A DNA stretch of 64,000 nt from a bacterium (GTDB lineage Bacteria; Hinthialibacterota; Hinthialibacteria; Hinthialibacterales; Hinthialibacteraceae). The notes below the pieces were generated by a model, which ran no database searches, was not told the DNA's origin, and saw nothing but the letters and a program-made list of their open reading frames with translations. Position 1 is the first letter of the stretch; every line of letters begins with the position of its first letter. The stretch is taken from positions 1 through 64,000 of the forward strand of contig WGLV01000002.1 of assembly GCA_016125385.1 (NCBI GenBank), given 5' to 3'. A program made the translations under genes and the position numbers. This document shows positions 45,316-54,057 of this stretch, piece after piece.

Positions 45316-45990
45316 TCAATGAGAAGCGATCAATTCAACCACGGCATAAGGTGTGTTGGATGATGCGGTTTGCGCGGCTGAGGCGAGGGCGGCATCTGGA
45401 TTCGCGGGAGACGTCGACCGGCGGCAGATGACGGGCAGGGAACCTGTGGCGTCCTTTGCTTCCATATCGAGATTCAGGCCCACCCACTCGCGGATTTCCG
45501 ATTCAAGCGTATCGCACCACTCTGACCGAATCGGAGAATCGATGGTTGAGATCGCGGCTTTGCGTTCGAGTTCGGCCATATACCCCAGGATTTGATTGAA
45601 CGCGCCACGTACATCGGTTTGAGTGAGATCGAGTTCAATCGGCGTCAGGCGCAACAGGGGGATGTTGATATAGGAAGCGAGATCGGTCCAGCCGTCAATG
45701 GCGGAAATCTCTCCTCCGAGCTGGCTGGTGTCGCCATGCAGGTGTATCGGCAGATGGATGGATTGAAACGATGCGCCGAAATCGCTCACGGTTTGGATAA
45801 GGCGGTCGATGGCTTCAATGGGAGGATTGTCATCCATGTTGCCGGGGCGGCGGGCGCGCCGCGCCGCGATTTCAAAAGCGATACCTTCGCCATGCTGGGC
45901 GGCTTCTTTCAGCCATATCGAATTTCGCTGAAGCCACGAATTGAAATCGTCGATGCGCCACTCGGGCGTCGAAATGATGACTTGCGCCAT
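45316..45990 (-). CDS. Uncharacterised protein of the signalling cluster
   Basis: 224 residues without signal peptide or membrane helix. The arrangement of FQSIHLPIHLHGDTSQL, then YINIPLLRLTPIELDL suggests alpha/beta strands of a TIM-barrel-like or sugar-isomerase fold, but the similarity is too short to classify. The C-terminus (SPANPDAALASAAQTASSN) is Ala/Ser-rich and likely disordered. It comes 15 bases after the stop of the STAS-like gene, and its place in a PilZ/STAS/receiver-like group suggests a signalling or accessory role. Confidence 0.6.
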   Translation of the reverse strand: MAQVIISTPEWRIDDFNSWLQRNSIWLKEAAQHGEGIAFEIAARRARRPGNMDDNPPIEAIDRLIQTVSDFGASFQSIHLPIHLHGDTSQLGGEISAIDGWTDLASYINIPLLRLTPIELDLTQTDVRGAFNQILGYMAELERKAAISTIDSPIRSEWCDTLESEIREWVGLNLDMEAKDATGSLPVICRRSTSPANPDAALASAAQTASSNTPYAVVELIASH

Positions 45991-46005
45991 TGCGCCGGTC
46001 TCCCG

Positions 46006-46326
46006 TTACACGTCGCTGGAAAATCGAAATTCAAATCCTTCTTCCAGATTGGCGATCATAAGAAAAAAGCGGAACGTCTCGGGCGCGTCGCGGACAAATA
46101 CGCGCCCCTCCCTGACCTGTACATCGTTTTTGAATTTTAGAAGCGGGATGGAGAAATATAGAGGGATGGACCGCATTCCAGAGAAATTGAGGCTGATGAA
46201 TTTTTCGTGGCGGTAGATGACCTTTTTCAAATGGTCTTCAAACAGGTAGAGGTCGTCCATGTCGGGTTCGCCCGAAAATTCGATCTCAAGAACGCTTTTT
46301 TCTTTTTTTTCGGTGATATCAAGCAT
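46006..46326 (-). CDS. Small STAS-like protein
   Basis: 106 residues from ATG 46326, with GGGGGAG ten bases upstream; an in-frame start at 46359 would overlap the upstream gene. The order of a strand (KKEKSVLEIEFSGEPDMDDL), helix (YLFEDHLKKVIYRHEKFISL), strand (NFSGMRSIPLYFSI) and strand (VQVREGRVFVRDAPETFRFF) resembles a STAS domain, used by anti-sigma antagonists. The phosphorylatable Ser usual at the end of strand 3 is not clearly placed. It overlaps the stop of the PilZ-STAS gene and looks co-translated. Confidence 0.55.
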   Translation of the reverse strand: MLDITEKKEKSVLEIEFSGEPDMDDLYLFEDHLKKVIYRHEKFISLNFSGMRSIPLYFSIPLLKFKNDVQVREGRVFVRDAPETFRFFLMIANLEEGFEFRFSSDV

Positions 46327-46331
46327 GGAAA

Positions 46332-47537
46332 TCAGACTCCCCCGTATGTCGTACACCATTCATCGTACAAATCGTTCAGCGTCGATTCAATGATCCGGTC
46401 TGAGACCGGTTTTTCGAGGTATATCTTGATTGGCGCAACGAGCGCTTCTCTGACCAGTGGTTCCAGGTAAGGTGGACCGATCACAATAATGAATGGTGCG
46501 CGTCTGATCCGTGATTCGTCGTAACTTTGGTTGAATTTAACCAGGTCTTCACACTCTTCCGCCTCAAAATCAATAATCAGAAAGCTGGAGCGTTGTTTAA
46601 TAATGTAGTATCCAGCGTCCTGAACCTTGGTCAGCGCTTCGTAACGCAACTGTAACGCCTGCAAGGGAGCGATGAGCCGGTGAATGCGAGAGAGATTGCC
46701 CGCCGCGATCAGTGCGGGGCCCATTTCAGCCGGTTCGTCCGGCTCAAGCGTCTCCAAGCCGGGTGATTGGTTTTGTTGAGGCTTCGAGCCGGGAGGAGAA
46801 TCGAACTCATTCGCGGGTTCGCCCCGCGACGGTTCAGATAGATCATCCAGCTCGAATTGAGCGTGAACGGCGGCCATGCGCTCGTGATTCAGAAGCAGGG
46901 GCGAGACGTTGTTTTGAGCGGAAAAGGTTTTTTTACCAATGATACAGGTTACGTCAACGCCGTTCCGTTCCATCTGCTGCAGCGCCGAGCGGATCAGGGT
47001 GACCACCGTGGCCGCCATGCTTTCCACGTTGTGAAGGGTGATCAGCAACTCGCGCATGGAACTCCCGTGGTTGCGCAGGACGGATTGAAGCAACGCGCCC
47101 GATTCCAGATCAAGCCGGCCGATAACCCGAATCACGCCATACTCACCCGTGAACAGCGTCATGATTTCCGCGTCGCCGCGATACCAGCGCCGGTATTCAG
47201 GCCGAGGGGTTTCGTCCTGAATAAATTGGACGCCGACGCTGTCGATCGATTCCCGGCGCACGATGATTCCAGTTCGCATCAGGGGATGCTCTTTGAGTTG
47301 TTTGACGCTGGTGATCAGTTTTGCGCTGTCTTTATCGATTAAGGGGATGATGTGTATGGTGTCTTTGACGTTGGGCAGGCTGGATGTTCTCAGCAACAGG
47401 CCGGTCGCGCTCTCGTTCGCGATGGTTCCCCGGCTGAGTACGCGCGTATTGGCCCTGCACCATAAACAGGGTTCGTTCGTAGAGCGGCGTTCTTCACGCG
47501 TTACGGGGGAGGATGCGCCCGGAGGCTTTCTCAACAT
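46332..47537 (-). CDS. PilZ-like / STAS-like / receiver-like signalling protein
   Basis: 401 residues. The first ~115 (RRSTNEPCLWCRANTRVLSR, then GTIANESATGLLLRTSSL and SVGVQFIQDE) have the shape of a PilZ domain, with the RxxxR and xSxGG-like turns weakened. A STAS-like part follows (FTGEYGVIRVIGRLDLESGA, then LLITLHNVESMAATVVTLIR). After a Pro/Gln linker, the last ~120 residues (SSFLIIDFEAEECEDL, then APFIIVIGPPYLEPL and APIKIYLEKPVSDRIIE) resemble a receiver domain: the LEKP motif and order fit, but the usual phospho-Asp is replaced. Such fusions integrate c-di-GMP or partner switching. No membrane segment. Confidence 0.5.
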   Translation of the reverse strand: MLRKPPGASSPVTREERRSTNEPCLWCRANTRVLSRGTIANESATGLLLRTSSLPNVKDTIHIIPLIDKDSAKLITSVKQLKEHPLMRTGIIVRRESIDSVGVQFIQDETPRPEYRRWYRGDAEIMTLFTGEYGVIRVIGRLDLESGALLQSVLRNHGSSMRELLITLHNVESMAATVVTLIRSALQQMERNGVDVTCIIGKKTFSAQNNVSPLLLNHERMAAVHAQFELDDLSEPSRGEPANEFDSPPGSKPQQNQSPGLETLEPDEPAEMGPALIAAGNLSRIHRLIAPLQALQLRYEALTKVQDAGYYIIKQRSSFLIIDFEAEECEDLVKFNQSYDESRIRRAPFIIVIGPPYLEPLVREALVAPIKIYLEKPVSDRIIESTLNDLYDEWCTTYGGV

Positions 47538-47847
47538 GCTGATTTTTCCATTCTGGCTGAATTAGTTCCCAATGGGTTTCCTGAATGTTCCTGATCGAAA
47601 TTGTAAATTTATATCACGATTTTTGAACTGGGCGCAATACGCATCGACTGTGCGAAAATTCAGGCTTAAGTAATTGTTGTATATGCTCACCGCGCCCGGC
47701 AACTTGTTATTCATATCTTACCCGTTCACAATCCATTTGCGAATCCATGACTATTTCAAATCCTGCACGTTATGATATACGATCGCTCGCTCTGAGCGCT
47801 GGAGAAATCCGCGCCCGGAAGGAAGGGCGCGACCAGTTGGAGAATTT
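47538..47847. other. 310-base divergent gap, AT-rich, weak promoters
   Basis: No coding or RNA gene seen. For the minus gene at 47537, TTCAAA and TACAAT occur with a 16-base spacer. For the + gene, TTTCAA and TATACG have 16 bases between them near 47752-47785. A hairpin CGCGCCC (47810-47816) / GGGCGCG (47825-47831) lies just before the + ribosome site, and its loop is GGAAGGAA. Confidence 0.4.
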
Positions 47848-50337
47848 ATGAATCGTTTTTTTCTACTCATATCGATCGCAGCCGCTTCGATCATCTCGGC
47901 AGTAGCGGCGGGCGAGAGCGCGGTTTCTCTGTTTCAGCAGGGGAATGCGGCTCTGGCCGCGGGCGATTACGTTTCCGCCGCCTATTATTATCAACGCGTT
48001 CGGGAGTCGGACGAATGGCCTCAATTCAGTGATAAAGCCGATCTTTTGGGTAAGCTCGGTCTGGTTGAAGAAGGACAGAGCCGCTTTGAGCACGCCGCTT
48101 ACTGGTACGGCGAACTGGTTGACTGGCTCGACAAAAATCCCAATTCCGGTCCGGGCTCGTTTTATCCCTACTATCGTTTGCGCTACGCCGATTGTCTGGA
48201 GCGCGCCGGTGACTACAAGCGGGCCGCTTCGATTTTGTGGGATCAATATGAAAAGACCGAAGCGGCGGTGAAGCCCGCTATCGTGGAACGTCTGGTTCAG
48301 AATTATCAGTTCAGAGAATGTACGCCGGAAGAGATGACGGCTCTACGGCAGGCGGTAATGGCGAACGGCGTTCAGACGCTGGGATGGAATCTCGCGGAAC
48401 TGTATCAGCAGAAACAGCAGTACGAGGAGAGTTTCGCTCTCTATCAGGATCTCTGGCCTCAAGCGCCAAATCAGGCTCAAGATCATCTTGACTCGATGAT
48501 CGAAACCTATCGCGCCACCAATCACCTCGATGATCTGGTGAACGCGATCCAGGAACGGCTCGATCAGGGCGAAAATCCGAACATGCTGCTGTTGCTGGAA
48601 TGTGACATTCTGCGGCGGCTCGATCGCGGTGAAGAAGCGCTTCAACGCATGGAGCGTTTTTTAGCGAAACTGGCCGGAGTTGAAAACCTGCAATCCGCTC
48701 GTTCACTGATTGGCCGGGCCCCGGGATCGATGATTCAATCGTGGATCGACCTGGTTCAACGGATTCGCGGCGATGACGCCGCCGTTGAACTGATGAAGGG
48801 CTGGATTGAAGCCCAACCGAGCGATGTGTTATTACGCGAACGGCTGGCGAACCTGTACGCCAACACGGGGCGGCTTGATGACGCGGTCGCTCTATGGCGA
48901 GACTGGGCTGCTTCGTTTAGCGGCGACGCGGTGGCCTTGCTGCATGCGGTCGATCAACTCTCTACGCTGGGCGCACAGGACGCGGCGGCGAAGTTACTGG
49001 AAGAAGCGAGTGGGGAGATTCCGCCTCAGTATGCGTTTCGTCAGGCGCAGAGCGCGTTGCGGACGGGCCGCTTTAACGATGCGATCGCCGAATTGAACGT
49101 CGCGTCGGTTTCTGGCCAGACTTCGCCCGCGGCGATCGAAGACGCCGTCCAGAAATTCGCTCAATCGGCGCCCGACGCACAGGCGTTGTTTGACGCAATG
49201 GTCGAACGAGCGACCGGAGTGACTTATGCTGAAATTCCGCTATGGATGAGAAACTCAATCGAGACGGTCGGCGCTCAGTTACATCAGAATGGCGCGCTGA
49301 GCGATCTGGCCCGCGCCGAACCCAGCGGCGTATGGCGAATCGAACTGGCGCGTGGAGCCGCTCAGCGTGGTGACCGGGACTGGGCGCTGGATTTGCTCAA
49401 TTCGGTCGATCGCGACAGCCCCTATTACGTTTCCGCGGAGCGCGAAAAAGCGCTGCTGTTAAGTGAAGCGTTTACGCTGCCCGACCGGCGCGAGGCGGTT
49501 AGTCTGATGAGAACCTCGCTGGAACCGTTTCTGAGTGAATCAAGCCGGATTCCTCTGAGTCAGATTCTGGTGGAACGACTTCTGACTTTCGCCGAGATCG
49601 CGCTGGATGCTTACGCGCCCGCCGACGCGCTCGGCGCCGTGGGCAAGATCGAATCCGCTTCCAACGAACTGGATCAGCCCATGAGCCCGCCCGCTGAAGA
49701 ACGGCTGCATATGGCTCGCGCCCGGGCCTGGATGGAACAGGCGCAATGGCCGAAGGCGCTTGACCTGTTCAACACGATCCAGATCGAACCCTACGCCACC
49801 GACGCCGCGTTTTATTCCGCGAGAATTCAACTTGGCCTTGAAGAGACGGACGCGGCGCGCGATGCGTTTCAGGCCATCGTGGAAGACCCCGCCCGCTGGA
49901 GGCGCGCGAACGATGCGCTGGAAGAATTGACCGCGCTGGAACCCCTGGTGGGAGAAGCGCTTGAGTTATACAGCCGCGCGGCGTTGTATGAGTTACAGGG
50001 CCGTTTCGCTGACGCGATTCCGTTGTACCGCCAGATCGCGGTTGACCACTTCGGTGATGACGCCGAAGAACGTGCTCTCTATACCGCCGGACTGAATGAA
50101 TGGCGCGAAGGGGATGTCACCGGCGCGCGTGAACAATGGAAGCGCCTGTCAGTGGACGTTGATCATCCCGTGATTCATGGCATGATTCGTTGGAATTTAT
50201 GGCGGACCCGGCCTGCAAGCGGCGACGTCGGCGATTTGACCGGATACCAGGATCTTCTACTGGAGTTTCCCGATACGCTGTTCGCCGATCTGGCCCGGCT
50301 GGAGATGCAGGAACGAAACAGGCAAGACCAACCCTAG
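47848..50337 (+). CDS. Periplasmic TPR-repeat protein
   Basis: 829 residues. Signal peptide FFLLISIAAASIISAVAAGE; TTGGAG precedes the ATG. The entire mature part is made of TPR-like helical pairs, e.g. SLFQQGNAALAAGDYVSAAY, YWYGELVDWLDKNPNSGPG, ADCLERAGDYKRAASILWDQ and LFNTIQIEPYATDAAFYSAR, and the end has QLPRQIAV-type repeats (EGRFADAIPLYRQIAVDHFG). TPR arrays of this kind act as scaffolds, often with outer-membrane or secretion partners. It is 24 bases upstream of a pilin-like gene and probably co-transcribed. No catalytic motif is visible. Confidence 0.8.
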   Translation: MNRFFLLISIAAASIISAVAAGESAVSLFQQGNAALAAGDYVSAAYYYQRVRESDEWPQFSDKADLLGKLGLVEEGQSRFEHAAYWYGELVDWLDKNPNSGPGSFYPYYRLRYADCLERAGDYKRAASILWDQYEKTEAAVKPAIVERLVQNYQFRECTPEEMTALRQAVMANGVQTLGWNLAELYQQKQQYEESFALYQDLWPQAPNQAQDHLDSMIETYRATNHLDDLVNAIQERLDQGENPNMLLLLECDILRRLDRGEEALQRMERFLAKLAGVENLQSARSLIGRAPGSMIQSWIDLVQRIRGDDAAVELMKGWIEAQPSDVLLRERLANLYANTGRLDDAVALWRDWAASFSGDAVALLHAVDQLSTLGAQDAAAKLLEEASGEIPPQYAFRQAQSALRTGRFNDAIAELNVASVSGQTSPAAIEDAVQKFAQSAPDAQALFDAMVERATGVTYAEIPLWMRNSIETVGAQLHQNGALSDLARAEPSGVWRIELARGAAQRGDRDWALDLLNSVDRDSPYYVSAEREKALLLSEAFTLPDRREAVSLMRTSLEPFLSESSRIPLSQILVERLLTFAEIALDAYAPADALGAVGKIESASNELDQPMSPPAEERLHMARARAWMEQAQWPKALDLFNTIQIEPYATDAAFYSARIQLGLEETDAARDAFQAIVEDPARWRRANDALEELTALEPLVGEALELYSRAALYELQGRFADAIPLYRQIAVDHFGDDAEERALYTAGLNEWREGDVTGAREQWKRLSVDVDHPVIHGMIRWNLWRTRPASGDVGDLTGYQDLLLEFPDTLFADLARLEMQERNRQDQP

Positions 50338-50360
50338 ACGGGATGGATGAGGAATAGACC

Positions 50361-50906
50361 ATGCAAAACGTTGATACCGCCTTTGGAAATGAAACGCCGT
50401 TGAATTCACGCGCCGATAAGAGCGGCGGCATTTTGCAGACGCTCAGCATGTGGGAACTCGCCGCGCTTGGGATGGCGTTCGTGCTGATCGTTTTCGTATC
50501 GATCCCCAATTTCTTTCACGCTCTGGGCGAATTGCGCGGGAAGGAATGTTCGCGGCGGCTCACCTTGGCGGCGAACTGCCTCAAGTATCTCGCGGTGAAA
50601 AACAACACGCAGCCGGGCGAACAGATCTGTCAGTTATTCGACCTGAACCAGTTGCTGGAGCAGGTTCAGCGGGGAGGATCGTTTCTGGGCGGCACCGGCC
50701 GGATGATCGTTTATTACAAGATCGGAGTCGAGCCGGATTGCGCGGGCGAGGGCGACCATTCCGTCGACCTCATCATGGGACCCAACGGAGAAGTCCCCGT
50801 CCCGAAATGTTCGTTGGCTGACGGCCCTGAAGGCGATTATTATCGCGAAAATGGTTTACACGTGGCGGACGTCTCGAAGGTCACGGGGGATATCGGTTTA
50901 GAATAA
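50361..50906 (+). CDS. Single-helix membrane protein, pilin-like
   Basis: 181 residues. One hydrophobic helix (WELAALGMAFVLIVFVSIPN, about 31-50) is followed by the pilin-like turn FFHALGELRGKECSRRL, and the outside domain holds LAANCLKYLAVKNNTQPGEQ and CAGEGDHSVDLIMGPNGEVP. The helix layout is like that of pseudopilins but the cleavage motif GFTLxE is missing and the helix starts at residue 31. Four to five Cys in the soluble part may form disulphides. It is 24 bases after the TPR gene; related function is likely but unknown. Confidence 0.6.
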   Translation: MQNVDTAFGNETPLNSRADKSGGILQTLSMWELAALGMAFVLIVFVSIPNFFHALGELRGKECSRRLTLAANCLKYLAVKNNTQPGEQICQLFDLNQLLEQVQRGGSFLGGTGRMIVYYKIGVEPDCAGEGDHSVDLIMGPNGEVPVPKCSLADGPEGDYYRENGLHVADVSKVTGDIGLE

Positions 50907-50995
50907 CCCGCGTCTTTGTGCTACGATTTCATCGTTCCGCATAGCGGAGAAACCAGTGGTTGGCGTTCGATTTTAATCATGGAGCGGTTCGGATC

Positions 50996-52402
50996 ATGGC
51001 GACGATTTTGGTGGCTGAAGATGAAGCCAAGATGCGCAAAATCCTCGCCCTGTCTTTAATGGAAGAAGGGCATGAGATTCTGGAGGCGAAAGACGCCGAA
51101 GAAGCCGCGCACGTTATCCGGACCACTTCAATCAGCCTGGTGATTTCCGATCTGCGCATGCCGGGTGGCGGCGGCATGAGCGTCCTGAAAGCCGTCCAGG
51201 AGGTTAATCATTACATCCCCGTTATTATTCTGACCGCGTATGGCACCATTGAAAACGCGGTGGAGGCGTTGAAGAACGGCGCCGCCGATTACCTGCTCAA
51301 ACCCTGCGATCTCGACGAAATCAAACTGGCGGTCCACAAGGCATTGCAGGTCCAGCAACTGGAACTGGAAAACATCTACCTGCGCAACGAAATATCCGAT
51401 CTTTTCGGTGATGTGGAAATCGTAGGCCGTTCGGAATCGATTCAAAACGTGCTCGACATGGTAAAGCGCATCGCGCAAGGCGATGGCGTCGTCATGATTC
51501 GCGGCGAAAGTGGAACCGGCAAGGAACTCGTCGCTCGCGCCATTCATCAGCAAAGTCCCCGCGCCGGAAAAGCCTTCGTTACCGTAAAATGCGCCGGCTC
51601 TCCCGCTGACTTGCTCGAACTTGAGTTATTCGGACGGGTGAGAAATCTGCGGGGGGCTTCTTCGGCGCCGGCGGCGGGCAAATTTGAACTCGCGCATGGC
51701 GGGACGCTGTTCCTCGACGAGGTCGGCGAGTTGCCTCCGCGCATTCAGGGCAAGATTCTCAAGACGATTGAGGAAGGTTCCATTGAACCGGTGGGGGGTG
51801 ACCGCCCCAAGAAGGTCGACGTCCGGCTGATCGCTTCCACCCGAATGGACATGGAGGAGAAGGTCAGCCAGGAGACCTTTCGTTCTGAGTTGTATTACCG
51901 GATGAACGTGTTGCCGCTGATTCTGCCGCCGTTACGCGAACGGCGGGAGGACATTCCCCTGCTGGTCGATCACTTTCTTCGCCGTAAAAGCCCCGGTGGT
52001 AAGCCCGCCATCGCTTTTTCGGATGAGGACCTTGACGCCATGATGCGGTATCACTGGCCGGGAAACGTGCGTGAACTGGAAAACGTGGTTGAGCGCGCGG
52101 TGGTGTTGGGGGCGACCGGCGTTAACGTTCTGCTGCCCGCCGCGCATATTCCCGAGACGGACGGCGGCGGGATGAATTTTGAAGAAAAGGAACTGCTGTC
52201 GCTTTCATATAAAGAAGCCAAGCATCTGGTTCTGGAAAAATTCGAAAAGACCTATTTCACCCATCTACTGCAGAAGACGCGCGGCAACGTATCACGTGCG
52301 GCGCGCATCGCCCAGGTGCATCGTAAAAACCTGCATGTGAAGATCTCCGAGCTGGATATCGATCCTCATCAGTATTCTCAGAATGGCGGCGACCGGTCGT
52401 AA
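50996..52402 (+). CDS. NtrC-type response regulator lacking GAFTGA
   Basis: 468 residues from ATG 50996. Receiver domain with Asp52 (ISLVISDLRMPGG) and a Lys near 102 (YLLKPCD). AAA+ domain: Walker A GESGTGKE at 170-177, Walker B GGTLFLDEVGEL, arginine finger region FRSELYYRMNVLPLILPPLR. Between ELFG at 210-213 and KFELA at about 229 the sequence is RVRNLRGASSAPAAG, so the GAFTGA loop that contacts sigma-54 is absent. The C-terminal Fis-type HTH is KTRGNVSRAARIAQVHRKNL. Most relatives with this change (TyrR, HupR) act with sigma-70 or as repressors. It is 89 bases after the pilin-like gene. Confidence 0.9.
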   Translation: MATILVAEDEAKMRKILALSLMEEGHEILEAKDAEEAAHVIRTTSISLVISDLRMPGGGGMSVLKAVQEVNHYIPVIILTAYGTIENAVEALKNGAADYLLKPCDLDEIKLAVHKALQVQQLELENIYLRNEISDLFGDVEIVGRSESIQNVLDMVKRIAQGDGVVMIRGESGTGKELVARAIHQQSPRAGKAFVTVKCAGSPADLLELELFGRVRNLRGASSAPAAGKFELAHGGTLFLDEVGELPPRIQGKILKTIEEGSIEPVGGDRPKKVDVRLIASTRMDMEEKVSQETFRSELYYRMNVLPLILPPLRERREDIPLLVDHFLRRKSPGGKPAIAFSDEDLDAMMRYHWPGNVRELENVVERAVVLGATGVNVLLPAAHIPETDGGGMNFEEKELLSLSYKEAKHLVLEKFEKTYFTHLLQKTRGNVSRAARIAQVHRKNLHVKISELDIDPHQYSQNGGDRS

Positions 52403-52469
52403 TTGGTTTCCGCTTCTCTTTCCGTATTTTATTCTGATTCCATATTTGGTTCTCTTGTGAAAAATTATC

Positions 52470-52498
52470 TTGACAATTGTTTTTATGTGTACTATTAT
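52470..52498 (+). promoter_or_regulatory. Consensus sigma-70 promoter of the radical SAM gene
   Basis: TTGACA (52470-52475), spacer of 17 bases, TATTAT (52493-52498). The region is strongly AT-rich in a GC-rich neighbourhood. A leader of about 85 bases then leads to AAGGAAAG at 52577 and the ATG at 52590. Confidence 0.85.
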
Positions 52499-52589
52499 CA
52501 GGTTAACTGGAATCGGGGAGTGAAAGATGTCTCTTTTTTTGATCTGTCTATTTATATATAAACTGTATAGATAAGAAAGGAAAGATATC

Positions 52590-53957
52590 ATGAAGATCCT
52601 GCTGATTGCTCCATCCAGCGGCCACTGGCGCCAGGTAGGCCGGCGGCGCCTGGTTTCCGGGGAAACGTTCCGGTTTTCGATGCTCAGTCTGCTCTCGGTG
52701 GCGGCGGCGACGCCGCGCGGAGTCGATATCCGCATCGTGGACGAACAGTTCGACGACGTTCCATGGAATGAACGATTCGATCTGGCGGGCCTGACGGTTA
52801 TGACCGCCGCCGCGCCGCGCGCGTATGAGATCGCCGATCGGCTCCGCGAGCGCGCGATACCAGTCGTAATGGGCGGTATGCACCCAACCTTCCTGCCGGA
52901 TGAAGCGCTGCGTCACGCCGACGCGGTAGTGAAGGGAGAGGCGGAACCCGTCTGGGCCGAATTGATTGAAGACGCGCGGGCGGGAAGACTGCGTCCGGTA
53001 TATGAAGCGGAGCGGCCTTTCGATATGGCGAATCTGACTCCGCCGCCGTACGAGTTGCTTTCGCTGAATCGTTATTCATCCTACGCCGTGCAGGCGACGC
53101 GTGGATGCGATCGCCGGTGTTCGTTCTGCTCGGTATCGGCGTTTAACCATTACGCACAACGGCGTCGTCCGGTGGAGTCGGTCATTGAGGAAGTAAAGCT
53201 CGTTCCGTCGCGTTTCTTCGTATTCGTGGATGACAACCTGACCTCGAATCGTGATTACGCGCTGGCGTTATTTGACGCGCTGTCTTCATGCGGTAAACAG
53301 TGGGTAAGCCAATCGACGCTGGCCATCGCCGATGACGCGGAACTACTGAACGCTGCGTCGAAAGCGGGCTGCGTGGGCTTATTCACCGGCATGGAGACGA
53401 TTTCGGATGAGAACCTGCAATCGGTCGAAAAAGGCTTTCATCAGGCTGAGCGTTACCGTGAATGGATCGCCCGGCTGCATGAACGCGGCATCGGCGTGGA
53501 GGCGGGCGTGGTATTTGGTTTCGACGGCGATGATCCCGGCGTGTTCCGGCGGACGCTCGACCGGTTGGACGATCTTCAGGTCGACGCCGCGCAAATCTCA
53601 ATCTTCACGCCGCTGCCAGGAACTCAGACGCATGAAATGATGCGCGATCGGATTCTTGACTGGAACTGGTCGCATTACGATTTTCATCAAGCGGTGTTTC
53701 ACCCCCGGCGGATGAGCGTTGAAGCGTTGAAAGCGGGGCACGACTGGGTGACGCGGGAATTTTACTCGCCCGCGCGCATCGCGAAACGCATGGCCCGATG
53801 GGTATCGCGTCCCAATGGGATACTCACCGCACCATACGCGGCTGCGTTGAACGTTGCTTATCTTGCCCGGATTCATAATTGGGGAATCCGGGGATGGGAC
53901 CCGGGCCGGGAAGTGGTTGAGCGTGCGCCGCGCGTGTTTTCGCTTTCACATTCATGA
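52590..53957 (+). CDS. Radical SAM protein with B12-binding-like N-domain
   Basis: 455 residues. The N-terminal Rossmann part (MKILLIAPSSGHWRQVGRRR, then VVMGGMHPTFLPDEALRH) is a cobalamin-binding domain by layout, but the DxHxxG cobalt-binding motif is not seen, so B12 may be bound base-off in another way or not at all. The radical SAM cluster motif is Cys173, Cys177 and Cys180 in RGCDRRCSFCSVSAFNH. Later parts include VDDNLTSNRDYALALFDALS and IGVEAGVVFGFDGDDPGVFR, and the end is basic. Related enzymes modify lipids or hopanoids, but the substrate is unknown. A consensus promoter precedes it. Confidence 0.85.
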   Translation: MKILLIAPSSGHWRQVGRRRLVSGETFRFSMLSLLSVAAATPRGVDIRIVDEQFDDVPWNERFDLAGLTVMTAAAPRAYEIADRLRERAIPVVMGGMHPTFLPDEALRHADAVVKGEAEPVWAELIEDARAGRLRPVYEAERPFDMANLTPPPYELLSLNRYSSYAVQATRGCDRRCSFCSVSAFNHYAQRRRPVESVIEEVKLVPSRFFVFVDDNLTSNRDYALALFDALSSCGKQWVSQSTLAIADDAELLNAASKAGCVGLFTGMETISDENLQSVEKGFHQAERYREWIARLHERGIGVEAGVVFGFDGDDPGVFRRTLDRLDDLQVDAAQISIFTPLPGTQTHEMMRDRILDWNWSHYDFHQAVFHPRRMSVEALKAGHDWVTREFYSPARIAKRMARWVSRPNGILTAPYAAALNVAYLARIHNWGIRGWDPGREVVERAPRVFSLSHS

Positions 53958-53980
53958 TCGGCTTTTCGCTATTCGCGGGA

Positions 53981-54040
53981 TTGGGATAGGCGGATGAGAG
54001 AGTATAATGCGTCAAGAAGTCGATATTTGCTCATCCGCCT
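53981..54040 (+). promoter_or_regulatory. Promoter bracketed by an 11-bp inverted repeat
   Basis: TTGGGA (53981-53986), 16-base spacer, TATAAT (54003-54008). AGGCGGATGAG (53988-53998) and CTCATCCGCCT (54030-54040) are perfect inverted copies, 31 bases apart, flanking the -10. The left arm lies in the promoter spacer and is outside the transcript, so a DNA operator is more likely than an RNA stem. Confidence 0.6.
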
Positions 54041-54057
54041 GACTCAAGAAGGACTCC

